Positions 20,041 to 28,247 of a stretch of 64,000 nucleotides of DNA are shown here, in pieces. The stretch lies in assembly GCA_002377645.1 (NCBI GenBank), contig DFQF01000027.1, forward strand, positions 10,041 through 74,040. The letters run 5' to 3'. Made by a program: the position numbers and the translations under genes. How positions within the stretch are numbered: the stretch's first letter is position 1; every line of letters begins with the position of its first letter. The notes beneath the pieces were generated by a model. That model worked only from the letters and a program-made list of their open reading frames with translations. It was not told the origin of the DNA and searched no databases. The stretch is from Nitrospinaceae bacterium UBA3496 (GTDB taxonomy: Bacteria > UBA8248).

Positions 20041-21746
20041 TGATTTCTACGTTTCAAATAAAGTTTAATTTTTTCCTTAATTCTCATGGAATCTCTTGAA
20101 CCTTTTTTTATCGATTTTTTCCAGAAAAAAATAGCTTTGTTATTCTTTTTCAGAGCGAGATAAATATCCCCTAAATGTTCAAGAACTACGGGATCATTTG
20201 GAAGTTTCTTGTATGCAATCAATACTTTTTCGAGTGCCTCCTCAAATTTTCCCTGCCTGAAATATACCCATCCTATACTATCCAAGAAAGCAGGATTATT
20301 TGGCTCTTTCTCCAAAGCCTTAATAATAAGTTCTTCAGCCTTTTTTATTTTTATATTTAATTCTGAGTACATATAACCTAGCAGATTTAATGCATTTGGG
20401 TTGTCGGGTGCAATCGATAATATTTTTTTCACCTCCAACTCTACCTGTTTCCACATCTTTGTTTCATAATAGGCTGTAGATAAGTAATATCGGTATTGTA
20501 GGTTTTTTGGTTCTTTTTTTACTGCCATTTTCAAAATCTTTATTGCTTTCTTTTTCTCTCCTTTTTTAGAAAGAAATTTACCCCGCAAAAAATAAACTTT
20601 TGACTCTTGAGGATATAACCTATTCATATCATCCAAGATATAAAACGCCTTCTTCCAATCTCCTGTTTTTGCATGAAGAATAGAAAGTTCAAGACTGATC
20701 TCTAAATCAGAACCTTGAATTTTAAGATATGACAATAGTTCTTTTTTTGCAGAATCAATACGACCAAGTCTTTCATATATTCTAGAGACGAACAATCTCG
20801 CCTCCTGATCTCTTGGGTTTTTATTAATAACAAAACGAAATTCAGAAAGTGCTCGTGTGTAATTACCCTTTTTATAGTAAAGGATTCCTAACACACTATG
20901 TATTTGCATATTTCCAGGTGTTTCTTTTTTTATCGATTCAAATTCATCGATTGCACGACTATATTTTTGATCTTTTATAAAAAGCTGACCTAATCTGTAA
21001 CGAGCTAACTGATTATTGGGAACAATTTTCAAGAATCTTTTATATATAATCTGAGCTTGTGTAAACAAACCCTGTTTCTCATACAAACTACCTAGAAGAA
21101 ATAGACCTGCTTTATAATTAGGATTGATTTTCAATAATTTAATTATATTTCTTTGAGACTCTTTAAAATTTCCAGAAAGATAATACGCCTTTGAAATATA
21201 AAATAAGACCAAAACATTTTTAGGTCGCCTTTCTTTAATTTTATCAAGCAACCTTATTGACTGATCATATTTTTTAATTTCAATCAAAACACTTGAAAGC
21301 AACAATTTGGATTCGAAATGTTCTGAATTTATTTCAATTGATCTTTTATAATATTTTTCTGCTAAAGAATATCTCTTTGAGGAATTATACAATCCACCCA
21401 AGATAAAATTAGCCCTAAAGTTTTCGGGGTTCTTCCCTAATGCTTTCAAAGCATTTTTTTCTGCCTTATCTATATCTCCCTGTCGCAAATTCAATTCAGA
21501 CATACGTAAGTATAAGAACGAGGAATTAGGGTCACTCCTTAAAGCTCTCTGGTAAAGGAATTTTGCGGAATCAAACCTACCTTTCAATTCCTCCATATAT
21601 CCATCCATGAAATCTTTATATGATTCAGCAGTAGAAGAAATTTCTTTTAACGGAGGTGTGAATTTCTTTCCAAAATCAGAAGAGACACAGCCAGACAGAA
21701 AAAAGATTATTACAAGAAATTGAAGTCGTATTAAATTCCAAATCAT
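20037..21746 (-). CDS. TPR-repeat lipoprotein
   Basis: This is a 569-residue lipoprotein: the signal sequence ends FLSGC, with Cys20 predicted lipidated. The mature chain is almost entirely tetratricopeptide repeats, at least twelve units, with recurring patterns such as NPENFRANFILGGLYNSSKRY and NPAFLDSIGWVYFRQGKFEEAL. Such proteins scaffold envelope complexes; the client is unknown. The start ATG overlaps the DciA-like stop and the stop overlaps the LolB-like start (both ATGA), so all three are translationally coupled. This suggests, without proof, a role in outer-membrane biogenesis. Confidence 0.85.
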   Translation of the reverse strand: MIWNLIRLQFLVIIFFLSGCVSSDFGKKFTPPLKEISSTAESYKDFMDGYMEELKGRFDSAKFLYQRALRSDPNSSFLYLRMSELNLRQGDIDKAEKNALKALGKNPENFRANFILGGLYNSSKRYSLAEKYYKRSIEINSEHFESKLLLSSVLIEIKKYDQSIRLLDKIKERRPKNVLVLFYISKAYYLSGNFKESQRNIIKLLKINPNYKAGLFLLGSLYEKQGLFTQAQIIYKRFLKIVPNNQLARYRLGQLFIKDQKYSRAIDEFESIKKETPGNMQIHSVLGILYYKKGNYTRALSEFRFVINKNPRDQEARLFVSRIYERLGRIDSAKKELLSYLKIQGSDLEISLELSILHAKTGDWKKAFYILDDMNRLYPQESKVYFLRGKFLSKKGEKKKAIKILKMAVKKEPKNLQYRYYLSTAYYETKMWKQVELEVKKILSIAPDNPNALNLLGYMYSELNIKIKKAEELIIKALEKEPNNPAFLDSIGWVYFRQGKFEEALEKVLIAYKKLPNDPVVLEHLGDIYLALKKNNKAIFFWKKSIKKGSRDSMRIKEKIKLYLKRRNQ

Positions 21747-22261
21747 CTATCTTCTGCTTTCTTTATTTTGACTAACAATTTTTTAGCCATTTCTCTAAAT
21801 TCCATATCATCAATTTCATCGATCAATTTGTTTGCTTTCTCTTCATCTCTTTCAGAAATAGACTCTGGTTGATATTTCTCTTTAATTTCAGATTTATTTT
21901 TAGAATTTTTCAAGGAACCCAAAGGTTCGCTAGAAAGAACAAATCTAATTTCTTTGATCTTTTTACTTCCTAGAGTTTCGTTCAATTTTTCTCTTAGTTC
22001 TTCTGCTTCAGACTGTAATTGCGCCAACCAAATACTTTCTTCAACTTCCACAAAAATTTTCTTTCCCCTAAGAAGAGAGGGCCTTGCAATTTTCGAAATG
22101 TCTGGGCCTACTATCTCGCACCATGCATTCAAAATCTCACTTAAAGTGAAACGTTTGGCCCAAGACTCTTTGCGACCCAAAGAATTTAAAATTTCTTCTA
22201 TTTTCCTAAATTTGCTAAACCTAAAATTTCTCAAAATTTCACCAAAAAAGAGACGAAACAA
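21743..22261 (-). CDS. DciA/DUF721-like protein
   Basis: The protein has 172 residues. The N-terminal half, about residues 15-105 (KIEEILNSLG, LNAWCEIVGPDISKIARP, KKIFVEVEESIWLAQL), matches the DUF721 pattern of DciA, the replicative helicase loader/operator of bacteria lacking DnaC or DnaI. The C-terminal third is charged and Lys/Glu-rich, typical of disordered DciA tails. The annotated start is TTG without a clear ribosome site; a later start is possible. It lies 5 bases after plsC and is coupled to the TPR gene. The helicase it would serve, dnaB, lies at 10581-11999. Confidence 0.72.
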   Translation of the reverse strand: MFRLFFGEILRNFRFSKFRKIEEILNSLGRKESWAKRFTLSEILNAWCEIVGPDISKIARPSLLRGKKIFVEVEESIWLAQLQSEAEELREKLNETLGSKKIKEIRFVLSSEPLGSLKNSKNKSEIKEKYQPESISERDEEKANKLIDEIDDMEFREMAKKLLVKIKKAEDR

Positions 22262-22266
22262 ACTAG

Positions 22267-22914
22267 CTAAGACAAATCTGTAATTGTCTCCATAACTTTC
22301 TCAATAATCTTTGTGCTCGACTCCTTGACACTCGGATTTTCATACTCTTCATTTAAATTTATAGGTGGACCGAACCTAATCTCAACCTTTACACCAAACC
22401 TAGGAAAAATCTTCCCTACAGGAATGAGTCTTTCTGTTCCTTTGACTAGAACAGGAACAACGGCAGGTTTTGTAGCCTTTATGATTCTTCCGACCATTCT
22501 ATTTCCAGGTTTTATCTTACTATCAACACTTCTCGTACCCTCCGGATAAAGAACTACTTTACTTTCTATTATGTGTTTCTCAATTGATCTGATTGAACTT
22601 AAATTTCCACTCCCTCGTTTTATAGGGAATCCACCTATTTTCTTTAAGTACCATCCAATAAATGGAATAGAAAAAAGCTCTTGTTTGCCAGCCTGACGAA
22701 TATATTCATCGGGGTACTTTGTATAAATAGCCCAAGGAACTAAAAAAACATCAAAAGCAGAAAGATGGTTGCTTAAGAAGAGTACTCTTTTTCCATGAGG
22801 AATATTTTCTTGACCAAAAACCTTACAATCCACAAAAAAACGAATAAAAAACCTAACTATTTGAAAACTAGATGCAAGAATGAATCTGTCGTATAATCTG
22901 TCTAGCCCGCCCAT
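22267..22914 (-). CDS. plsC: 1-acyl-sn-glycerol-3-phosphate acyltransferase (PlsC family)
   Basis: This membrane-associated acyltransferase makes phosphatidic acid from lysophosphatidate. The catalytic NHxxxxD box is LSNHLSAFDVFL, the second block is GGFPIKRGSG, the third is VLYPEGTRS, and the fourth is AVVPVLVKGTE. An N-terminal hydrophobic stretch (residues about 12-27) may anchor it. AAAAGG lies 9 bases before the ATG at 22914 (215 residues); a TTG three codons upstream is an alternative. It is the first gene of a seven-gene minus-strand run down to pth. Acyl donor preference is not visible. Confidence 0.85.
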   Translation of the reverse strand: MGGLDRLYDRFILASSFQIVRFFIRFFVDCKVFGQENIPHGKRVLFLSNHLSAFDVFLVPWAIYTKYPDEYIRQAGKQELFSIPFIGWYLKKIGGFPIKRGSGNLSSIRSIEKHIIESKVVLYPEGTRSVDSKIKPGNRMVGRIIKATKPAVVPVLVKGTERLIPVGKIFPRFGVKVEIRFGPPINLNEEYENPSVKESSTKIIEKVMETITDLS

Positions 22915-23088
22915 TATTCGCAACCTTTTATAAACTATTTAATTCATCCCTGTCATTTATCAACAAAAAAGGATGTGTCATTATACACTTTTATTCGCCC
23001 AATATTATCATTTTATACTTTAAGAGTTTTCAAGAAAACTAACCTTTGATAGACACAAATTACAAATCGATTAAATAGGACATAATTT

Positions 23089-24465
23089 ATGAAGAAGTTA
23101 AATGAATCTATTTTTAGAGAATACGATATCAGAGGAATCGTCCCCAAAGATTTAAACTCAAAGACTGTACTTAATTTAGGTAAGGCCATTGGAAAATATT
23201 TTGTTAGTAAAAAAGTGGTCGCCATAGCTGTAGGACATGACTGCCGACTCTCTTCACCAAAATTTTACGAATCTTTCAGAAAAGGGGTACTACATTCGGG
23301 ATGTAATGTAATAGGTGTGGGAATGGTCCCTACACCATGTCTGTCTTTTGCTACACAATTTTTAGATGTAGGAGGCGGTGTACAAATAACTGGAAGCCAT
23401 AATCCAAAAGATTACAATGGATTCAAGATCACATTGGGAAAAGAATCAGTTCATGGGCAAGAAATTAAAAAAATCTATCAATACACAAAAGAAAAATCAA
23501 AAAAAAAGTTGTCTAAACCAGGAATATTTCAGAAGAAAAACATAAAAACTAAATATATACAGAGAGCAACAGAAAACTTGCAAGTAAGCAGAAAAATAAA
23601 AGTTGTAATAGATTCAGGAAACGGTGTTGGGGGTGAATTGGCCTGCAAAGTTCTAAGAAAAATTGGAGCAACCGTCCATGGTTTATTTATAAAACCAGAT
23701 GGGAATTTTCCAAACCATCATCCAGATCCTACTGTAGACAGCAACCTTACTTCCCTTATAAAAAAAGTTCAAAAAACAAAATCCGAAATAGGTATAGCAC
23801 TTGATGGAGATGCAGATAGAATTGTCGTTGTTGATTCAAAAGGTGAAATTATGAGGGGAGACGAACTTTTAATAATTCTCTCTAAATCTGTATTGGAAAA
23901 AAAGCCAGGAGCATCAATCGTGTTTGACGTCAAATGCTCTTCTCGTCTTTCAGATGCTATCAAAAAAATGAGAGGGAAACCTATCATGTCTCCCACAGGT
24001 CATTCCTTAGTCAGAGATAGAATGAACAAAGAAGGAGCGCTGCTCGGCGGAGAACTCTCCGGACATATTTTCTTTTCAGACGAATACTATGGATTTGACG
24101 ATGCTATATATACTTCTGCGCGCTTAGTTTCTTACCTTTCAAGATTCAGAAAAAATTTATCAGATATCAGAAAAGAAATTCCGTTATCTGTTTCAACTCC
24201 TGAAATAAGGATTCCTTGCAAAGACGACAGAATCAAATTCAGCATAGTCAAGAAATTAAAATTGGTTTTCAAGGATAAGTACAAAATAAATGAAATAGAC
24301 GGAATACGAATCACTTTCAGAGGTGGATGGGCGTTAATAAGAGCTTCAAACACTGAACCTGTAATAGTTCTAAGATTCGAAGCTAAAAATAAAGTATTGC
24401 TGTCAACTTATGAAAAAATAGTTTATGAAAAATTAAATCAATTCGGGGTAAAAAACTTAAGATGA
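23089..24465 (+). CDS. Phosphomannomutase/phosphoglucomutase
   Basis: This is a 458-residue alpha-D-phosphohexomutase. The active-site phosphoserine loop is QITGSHNPKDYNGFK, the metal loop is ALDGDADRIVV, the sugar loop is GGELSGHIFF, and the phosphate loop RASNTEPVIVLRFEA lies near the end. The order fits the AlgC/ManB group that interconverts mannose 6- and 1-phosphate. The downstream GDP-mannose synthesis gene supports a mannose role. AGGA lies 8 bases before the ATG. Its stop overlaps the next start (ATGA). Phosphoglucosamine mutase is less likely because of loop sequence and context. Confidence 0.9.
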   Translation: MKKLNESIFREYDIRGIVPKDLNSKTVLNLGKAIGKYFVSKKVVAIAVGHDCRLSSPKFYESFRKGVLHSGCNVIGVGMVPTPCLSFATQFLDVGGGVQITGSHNPKDYNGFKITLGKESVHGQEIKKIYQYTKEKSKKKLSKPGIFQKKNIKTKYIQRATENLQVSRKIKVVIDSGNGVGGELACKVLRKIGATVHGLFIKPDGNFPNHHPDPTVDSNLTSLIKKVQKTKSEIGIALDGDADRIVVVDSKGEIMRGDELLIILSKSVLEKKPGASIVFDVKCSSRLSDAIKKMRGKPIMSPTGHSLVRDRMNKEGALLGGELSGHIFFSDEYYGFDDAIYTSARLVSYLSRFRKNLSDIRKEIPLSVSTPEIRIPCKDDRIKFSIVKKLKLVFKDKYKINEIDGIRITFRGGWALIRASNTEPVIVLRFEAKNKVLLSTYEKIVYEKLNQFGVKNLR

Positions 24466-25049
24466 ACATTGCAAAAAACACATACGACTGGGTTTTGAAT
24501 TGGGCTTCAACCCCATACGCTTTATATGCATTAGTCCTTCTCTCTTTTACAGAATCTTTCTTTTTTCCAATACCACCTGATATTCTTCTAATCGCAATTG
24601 CTTTTTCTAAACCAAAACATTCTTTTTTCTACGCCGGACTTTGTTCTTTTGCTTCTGTCATTGGTGGGATAGTAGGATATATTATTGGTTATTATTTGTT
24701 TGAATCAATAGGAAAATTAATTTTCGACTTGTACGGTGGGATCAATGAATTTGAAACTGTAAAAGAATATTATAACTCTAAAGGGGCATGGATGGTTCTA
24801 ATAGGAGGATTTACTCCCGTACCCTATAAATTAATTACAATTGCTTCTGGAGTATTCCTTTTAGATTTTAAAATTTTTCTTCTGTGTTCAGTGATAAGTC
24901 GTTCTGCTAGATTTTTCTTAGAATGCTTGTTGATTTTTTATTTTGGTGAAAAAATACGTTTTATATTGGAAAAGTATTTCAATCTTTTTACAATCCTTCT
25001 TTTCGTGACTGTTATTTTAGGCTTTCTCCTTTTTAGGGTCATTTTATAA
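24462..25049 (+). CDS. YqaA/DedA-type (SNARE-associated) membrane protein
   Basis: The protein has 195 residues with several hydrophobic segments. The pattern TESFFFPIPPDILLIAIAF near the N-terminus, a glycine-rich central helix (GGIVGYIIGYYLFESIG) and GGFTPVPYKLITIASGVF are typical of the YqaA branch of the DedA superfamily. DedA proteins have been linked to undecaprenyl phosphate or phospholipid translocation. Here it is coupled by ATGA to the phosphohexomutase and abuts the manC-like gene, with uppP two genes on, which fits a lipid-carrier role. The specific function is an inference. Confidence 0.82.
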   Translation: MNIAKNTYDWVLNWASTPYALYALVLLSFTESFFFPIPPDILLIAIAFSKPKHSFFYAGLCSFASVIGGIVGYIIGYYLFESIGKLIFDLYGGINEFETVKEYYNSKGAWMVLIGGFTPVPYKLITIASGVFLLDFKIFLLCSVISRSARFFLECLLIFYFGEKIRFILEKYFNLFTILLFVTVILGFLLFRVIL

Positions 25050-26189
25050 TTGGCAGATAAAAACAAATTACTTTGGGCATTAATTATGGCAGGAGGAAAC
25101 GGAACTCGTCTTTGGCCTTTAAGTACGCCAAAAAAACCAAAACAGTTTTTAGATCTTTCTGAATCAAATCTGTTTCAAAAAAATAAGACGAAAATTTCCA
25201 AGGAGAACTTACTGGAACAAACTATCGAAAGAGTTAAGGGGATCATTCCTAATGAAAGAATTCTTATTGCAGGATCAAGCAATCATAGAAAACTAATACA
25301 AAAATCATCTAGAGGAATACCCAAATCAAATTTAATCTTTGAACCAGAGAGTAGAAATACAGCTACAACAATTTGTTTAGCTTCCCATTTAATTAAAGAA
25401 ATTGATTCCAACGCTATAATGACAGTACTTCCTTCTGACCATTATATTGGTAATCTAAGTTTATTTAGAAGAATTCTAAATAAAGGGACTCAATATGCTA
25501 AAGAAGATAAAATTATCACTCTTGGAATAGAACCAACTTCCCCTGAAGTTGGCTTTGGATACATAGAGAAAGGTAATAAAATCTTCACTTCAAAAACAAT
25601 AAACACTCATGAAATAAAAAGTTTTAAAGAAAAACCAGTTCTAAAACAGGCTCAATCATTTCTTAAGTCGAAACGGTTCTTGTGGAATGGTGGATATTTT
25701 ATTTTAAAAGTATCTAAAGGATTAGAAGAATTAAAAAGATTTGAACCGAAAATATATGCATATACCAAAGAAGCCTCTTTCTTTCTAAAAAAACGAAATA
25801 TTTCAAAATTTAACACCGTTTTCAAACAGTGCAAAAAAATAAGTTTCGACCATGCCATTATGGAAAAAACTAAAGATTTAATTGTTATTTCAAGTAATTT
25901 AGAATGGAATGATTTAGGTTCATGGGCGTCATTTGATAAAATCTTCAAAAACGATAGCAACAAAAATACGTGGTTAGTCGACAAAAACACCAATATAATT
26001 TCTGAAAATTCTCAGGATTTAGTTATTGGCACTAATAAAAAATTTGTAATTGCTTCTGACGTAAAAGATTTAATAATCATAGAGCATGGCGATGGTTTGC
26101 TAATCTGTAGAAAAAGCAAAGCAAACAAGATAGGTATCTTCGCGAACAAAATGGAAAAATCTTTCTCCAAAAAAATAGATAAAAAATGA
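25050..26189 (+). CDS. Mannose-1-phosphate guanylyltransferase
   Basis: This enzyme makes GDP-mannose from mannose 1-phosphate and GTP. The pyrophosphorylase signature is IMAGGNGTRLWPLSTPKKPKQFLDL; further motifs are ILPSDHYI-like VLPSDHYIG, GFGYIEKG, FKEKP and FLWNGGYFI. At 379 residues it lacks the C-terminal cupin phosphomannose isomerase domain of bifunctional ManC/AlgA. The start is TTG immediately after the yqaA-like stop; no strong ribosome site is seen, so expression may depend on coupling. Its stop overlaps the uppP start. Confidence 0.88.
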   Translation: MADKNKLLWALIMAGGNGTRLWPLSTPKKPKQFLDLSESNLFQKNKTKISKENLLEQTIERVKGIIPNERILIAGSSNHRKLIQKSSRGIPKSNLIFEPESRNTATTICLASHLIKEIDSNAIMTVLPSDHYIGNLSLFRRILNKGTQYAKEDKIITLGIEPTSPEVGFGYIEKGNKIFTSKTINTHEIKSFKEKPVLKQAQSFLKSKRFLWNGGYFILKVSKGLEELKRFEPKIYAYTKEASFFLKKRNISKFNTVFKQCKKISFDHAIMEKTKDLIVISSNLEWNDLGSWASFDKIFKNDSNKNTWLVDKNTNIISENSQDLVIGTNKKFVIASDVKDLIIIEHGDGLLICRKSKANKIGIFANKMEKSFSKKIDKK

Positions 26190-26995
26190 CGAATGCCTCT
26201 GGAAATTTTTTTGAGATTTTTCTTCTTGGTTTAATTCAAGGAATAACTGAATTTTTTCCTGTCAGTAGTTCTGGTCATCTTGTAATTGGCCAAAAGATTT
26301 TTTCACTCGAGTTCCCAAATTCATCTTTTGAAATTCTTCTGCATTTTGGAACATTAATTTCTATTTTAATTTTCTTTTGGAAAGATATCAAAAACATTAT
26401 TGTTGAAATGTACAAAGAGTGTTTAGACTACAAAAAAGGATCATATCAATTTAACTCAATAGGATGGTTAATATTAGTTGCAACCCTCCCAGTAGCTTTT
26501 TTTGGATTCTTATTTGAAGATTTCTTCGATTCTTTATTCAACAAAACTAAAATTGTAGGCTTTTCTTTAATACTTACTGGAACATTCTTATACGCATCTT
26601 CTAAATTCAAATTTACTAATTTACCCAAAACACTTAATTGGAAACAAGCACTTTTAATTGGTCTTATTCAAGTTTTTGCCTTAATCCCTGGCATCTCAAG
26701 ATCAGGATTTGTTATAGCTTCAGGTATTATTCTAGGTATGGGAAGGACTGATGCAACTAAATTTAGTTTATTGCTCGGAATTCCTACAATAGGAGGAGCA
26801 GTCATTGTAAAATCAATCGCTATATCAAAACTTAAAGAAATCCCATGGGAAGTATACACAATAGGAATCCTTACCTCTTGTTTAATAGGAATTTTAGCGA
26901 TCTCTTTACTTATGAAAGCTGCAAAAAAAACAAACTTCAAATTATTCGCTATATATTGTTTTCTAATAGGTCTAACTACCCTCTTTTTTTTCTAG
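26186..26995 (+). CDS. uppP: Undecaprenyl-diphosphatase
   Basis: This integral membrane enzyme recycles undecaprenyl diphosphate to the monophosphate carrier used for peptidoglycan and surface polysaccharides. It has the two BacA motifs: the N-terminal GLIQGITEFFPVSSSGHLVIG and the later PGISRSGFVIASG. About eight membrane helices fit within 269 residues. The ATG overlaps the guanylyltransferase stop (ATGA). Its stop lies in an inverted repeat shared with the convergent NIPSNAP gene. Confidence 0.94.
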   Translation: MTNASGNFFEIFLLGLIQGITEFFPVSSSGHLVIGQKIFSLEFPNSSFEILLHFGTLISILIFFWKDIKNIIVEMYKECLDYKKGSYQFNSIGWLILVATLPVAFFGFLFEDFFDSLFNKTKIVGFSLILTGTFLYASSKFKFTNLPKTLNWKQALLIGLIQVFALIPGISRSGFVIASGIILGMGRTDATKFSLLLGIPTIGGAVIVKSIAISKLKEIPWEVYTIGILTSCLIGILAISLLMKAAKKTNFKLFAIYCFLIGLTTLFFF

Positions 26996-27022
26996 GAAAT
27001 TATCTATCGCATTTCCGAAAAA
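26987..27022. terminator. Inverted repeat spanning the convergent uppP and NIPSNAP stops
   Basis: GGAAAT (26995-27000) pairs with ATTTCC (27011-27016). The stem continues with TTTTTC (26987-26992) against GAAAAA (27017-27022) after a two-base bulge. The uppP stop lies in the left side and the NIPSNAP stop in the loop. There is no classic U-tract on either side. It may be a bidirectional terminator or a 3'-end protecting hairpin. Confidence 0.5.
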
Positions 27023-27618
27023 GGAGCAGGTATCCATATTTCTGTATTTTGTTTAGCAATAAATGGTCTTGACCCTGGAGGCCAATTTGGCATTTTATGA
27101 GTTTCTATTCGAACATCCATCCTATGATTCAAATCTCTATAAGGCCAAACATGAATAAATTCGTTTAATGTACCCATATCACTCATAAAACATGCTGCTA
27201 ACGGTGACACTGCTTCCCTAGAGGCAATCTCTTTCTCCCATCTTGACGTTACTTCTAACATTTTTCCAGTGAAAATTGTATAAGTTCGAAATTCATAAAA
27301 ATTACCCAACTCACCAGTCATTGGCTCCTTTTTAAAACTCGGGGTAGTTAACATTTTAGTAACTTGAGATTCAATTATATGAGCGTTCTTTGGTGGCCAC
27401 CATGATTTTCCACTTAATTGAACACGAACATCGTCTCTATGCGCAGAATTTTCGTACTCCCAAATATGCATCACACGATTTAGGTCTCCGATTTCCGAAT
27501 GGAAAAAACCAACCATTCGGGAAAATTTCTGCCTTTCTTCTATAACTTTTGAAAAATTTTCTTCAAACTCCTGTACAGTACCTACTTTCAGCTCGTAAGT
27601 TCTCATTTCATAAATCAT
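27004..27618 (-). CDS. NIPSNAP family protein
   Basis: The protein has 204 residues built of two related halves (about 1-100 and 107-204). Each half carries the alpha/beta ferredoxin-like NIPSNAP pattern: MIYEMRTYELKVGTVQEFE with MHIWEYENSAHRDDVR, then NFYEFRTYTIFTGKML with IHVWPYRDLNHRMDVR. Bacterial NIPSNAP proteins often accompany catabolic genes, but no reaction is established. The ATG has GGAGG upstream. It lies downstream of efp beyond a terminator-like hairpin, so it may be read mostly from its own promoter, which was not identified. Confidence 0.88.
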   Translation of the reverse strand: MIYEMRTYELKVGTVQEFEENFSKVIEERQKFSRMVGFFHSEIGDLNRVMHIWEYENSAHRDDVRVQLSGKSWWPPKNAHIIESQVTKMLTTPSFKKEPMTGELGNFYEFRTYTIFTGKMLEVTSRWEKEIASREAVSPLAACFMSDMGTLNEFIHVWPYRDLNHRMDVRIETHKMPNWPPGSRPFIAKQNTEIWIPAPFSEMR

Positions 27619-27638
27619 TAAATTTCCTCCAAAATAAA

Positions 27639-27671
27639 TAAAAAAAGTAAAATCAAGAAGCTGATTTTACT
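27639..27671 (-). terminator. Rho-independent terminator embedded in the efp 3' end
   Basis: On the minus strand, a 10-base arm AGTAAAATCA (27671-27662), the loop GCTTCT and the perfect complement TGATTTTACT (27655-27646) are followed by a T-rich tract. The efp stop codon TGA is the first triplet of the 3' arm, so the last codons of efp form the hairpin. Confidence 0.8.
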
Positions 27672-28222
27672 CGTTCCACATATTCTCCCGTCCGAGTATC
27701 TATTTTAAGAAGATCTCCTTGGTTAACAAAAAGTGGAACATTAACTACTGCTCCACTTTCTAATTCTGCTATCTTTGAACCACCTGTTGCAGTATCTCCC
27801 TTGAATCCCGGTTCTGTTTTGGAAATCAAAAGCTCTACAAATGTGGGTAATTCAACTGTAATTGGTTCAGCATTATAAAAAAGAATATTTACGATTGTTT
27901 CTTCTTTCAATAAATTGTCTGTTTCCCCAAGTTGTGATCTGTCAAGTCCAATTTGTTCAAAAGTATTTGTGTCCATAAAATTGAAAACATCACCCTCTCT
28001 ATAAAGGAATTGCATACTCTTCTCTTCAAGTGAAGGTGAGCCAACACTTTCCCCTGAACGAAATGTTCTATCTATAACACGACCATTTTTCAAATTTTTC
28101 AGTTTTGTTCTGACAAAGGCTCCACCTTTCCCAGGCTTAACATGCTGAAATTCAATTATGGAGAAAGGATCTCCTTCTATTTCTAATTTAAGACCATTTC
28201 TAAATTCATTTGTTGATGGCAT
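27653..28222 (-). CDS. efp: Translation elongation factor P
   Basis: EF-P helps ribosomes through polyproline stretches. The protein has 189 residues in three beta domains. The tip loop of domain I is VKPGKGGAFVR, with Lys32 at the position modified by beta-lysylation in E. coli-type factors. The C-terminal domain shows the usual GDTATGG and INTRTGEY-like (IDTRTGEY) motifs. AGGAGAG precedes the ATG. No epmA or epmB gene is in the window, so the modification state is unknown. It follows an M24 peptidase gene, a frequent pepP/Q-efp pairing. Confidence 0.94.
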   Translation of the reverse strand: MPSTNEFRNGLKLEIEGDPFSIIEFQHVKPGKGGAFVRTKLKNLKNGRVIDRTFRSGESVGSPSLEEKSMQFLYREGDVFNFMDTNTFEQIGLDRSQLGETDNLLKEETIVNILFYNAEPITVELPTFVELLISKTEPGFKGDTATGGSKIAELESGAVVNVPLFVNQGDLLKIDTRTGEYVERVKSAS

Positions 28223-28247
28223 GACCTAAATCTCTCCTAGACGAAAA

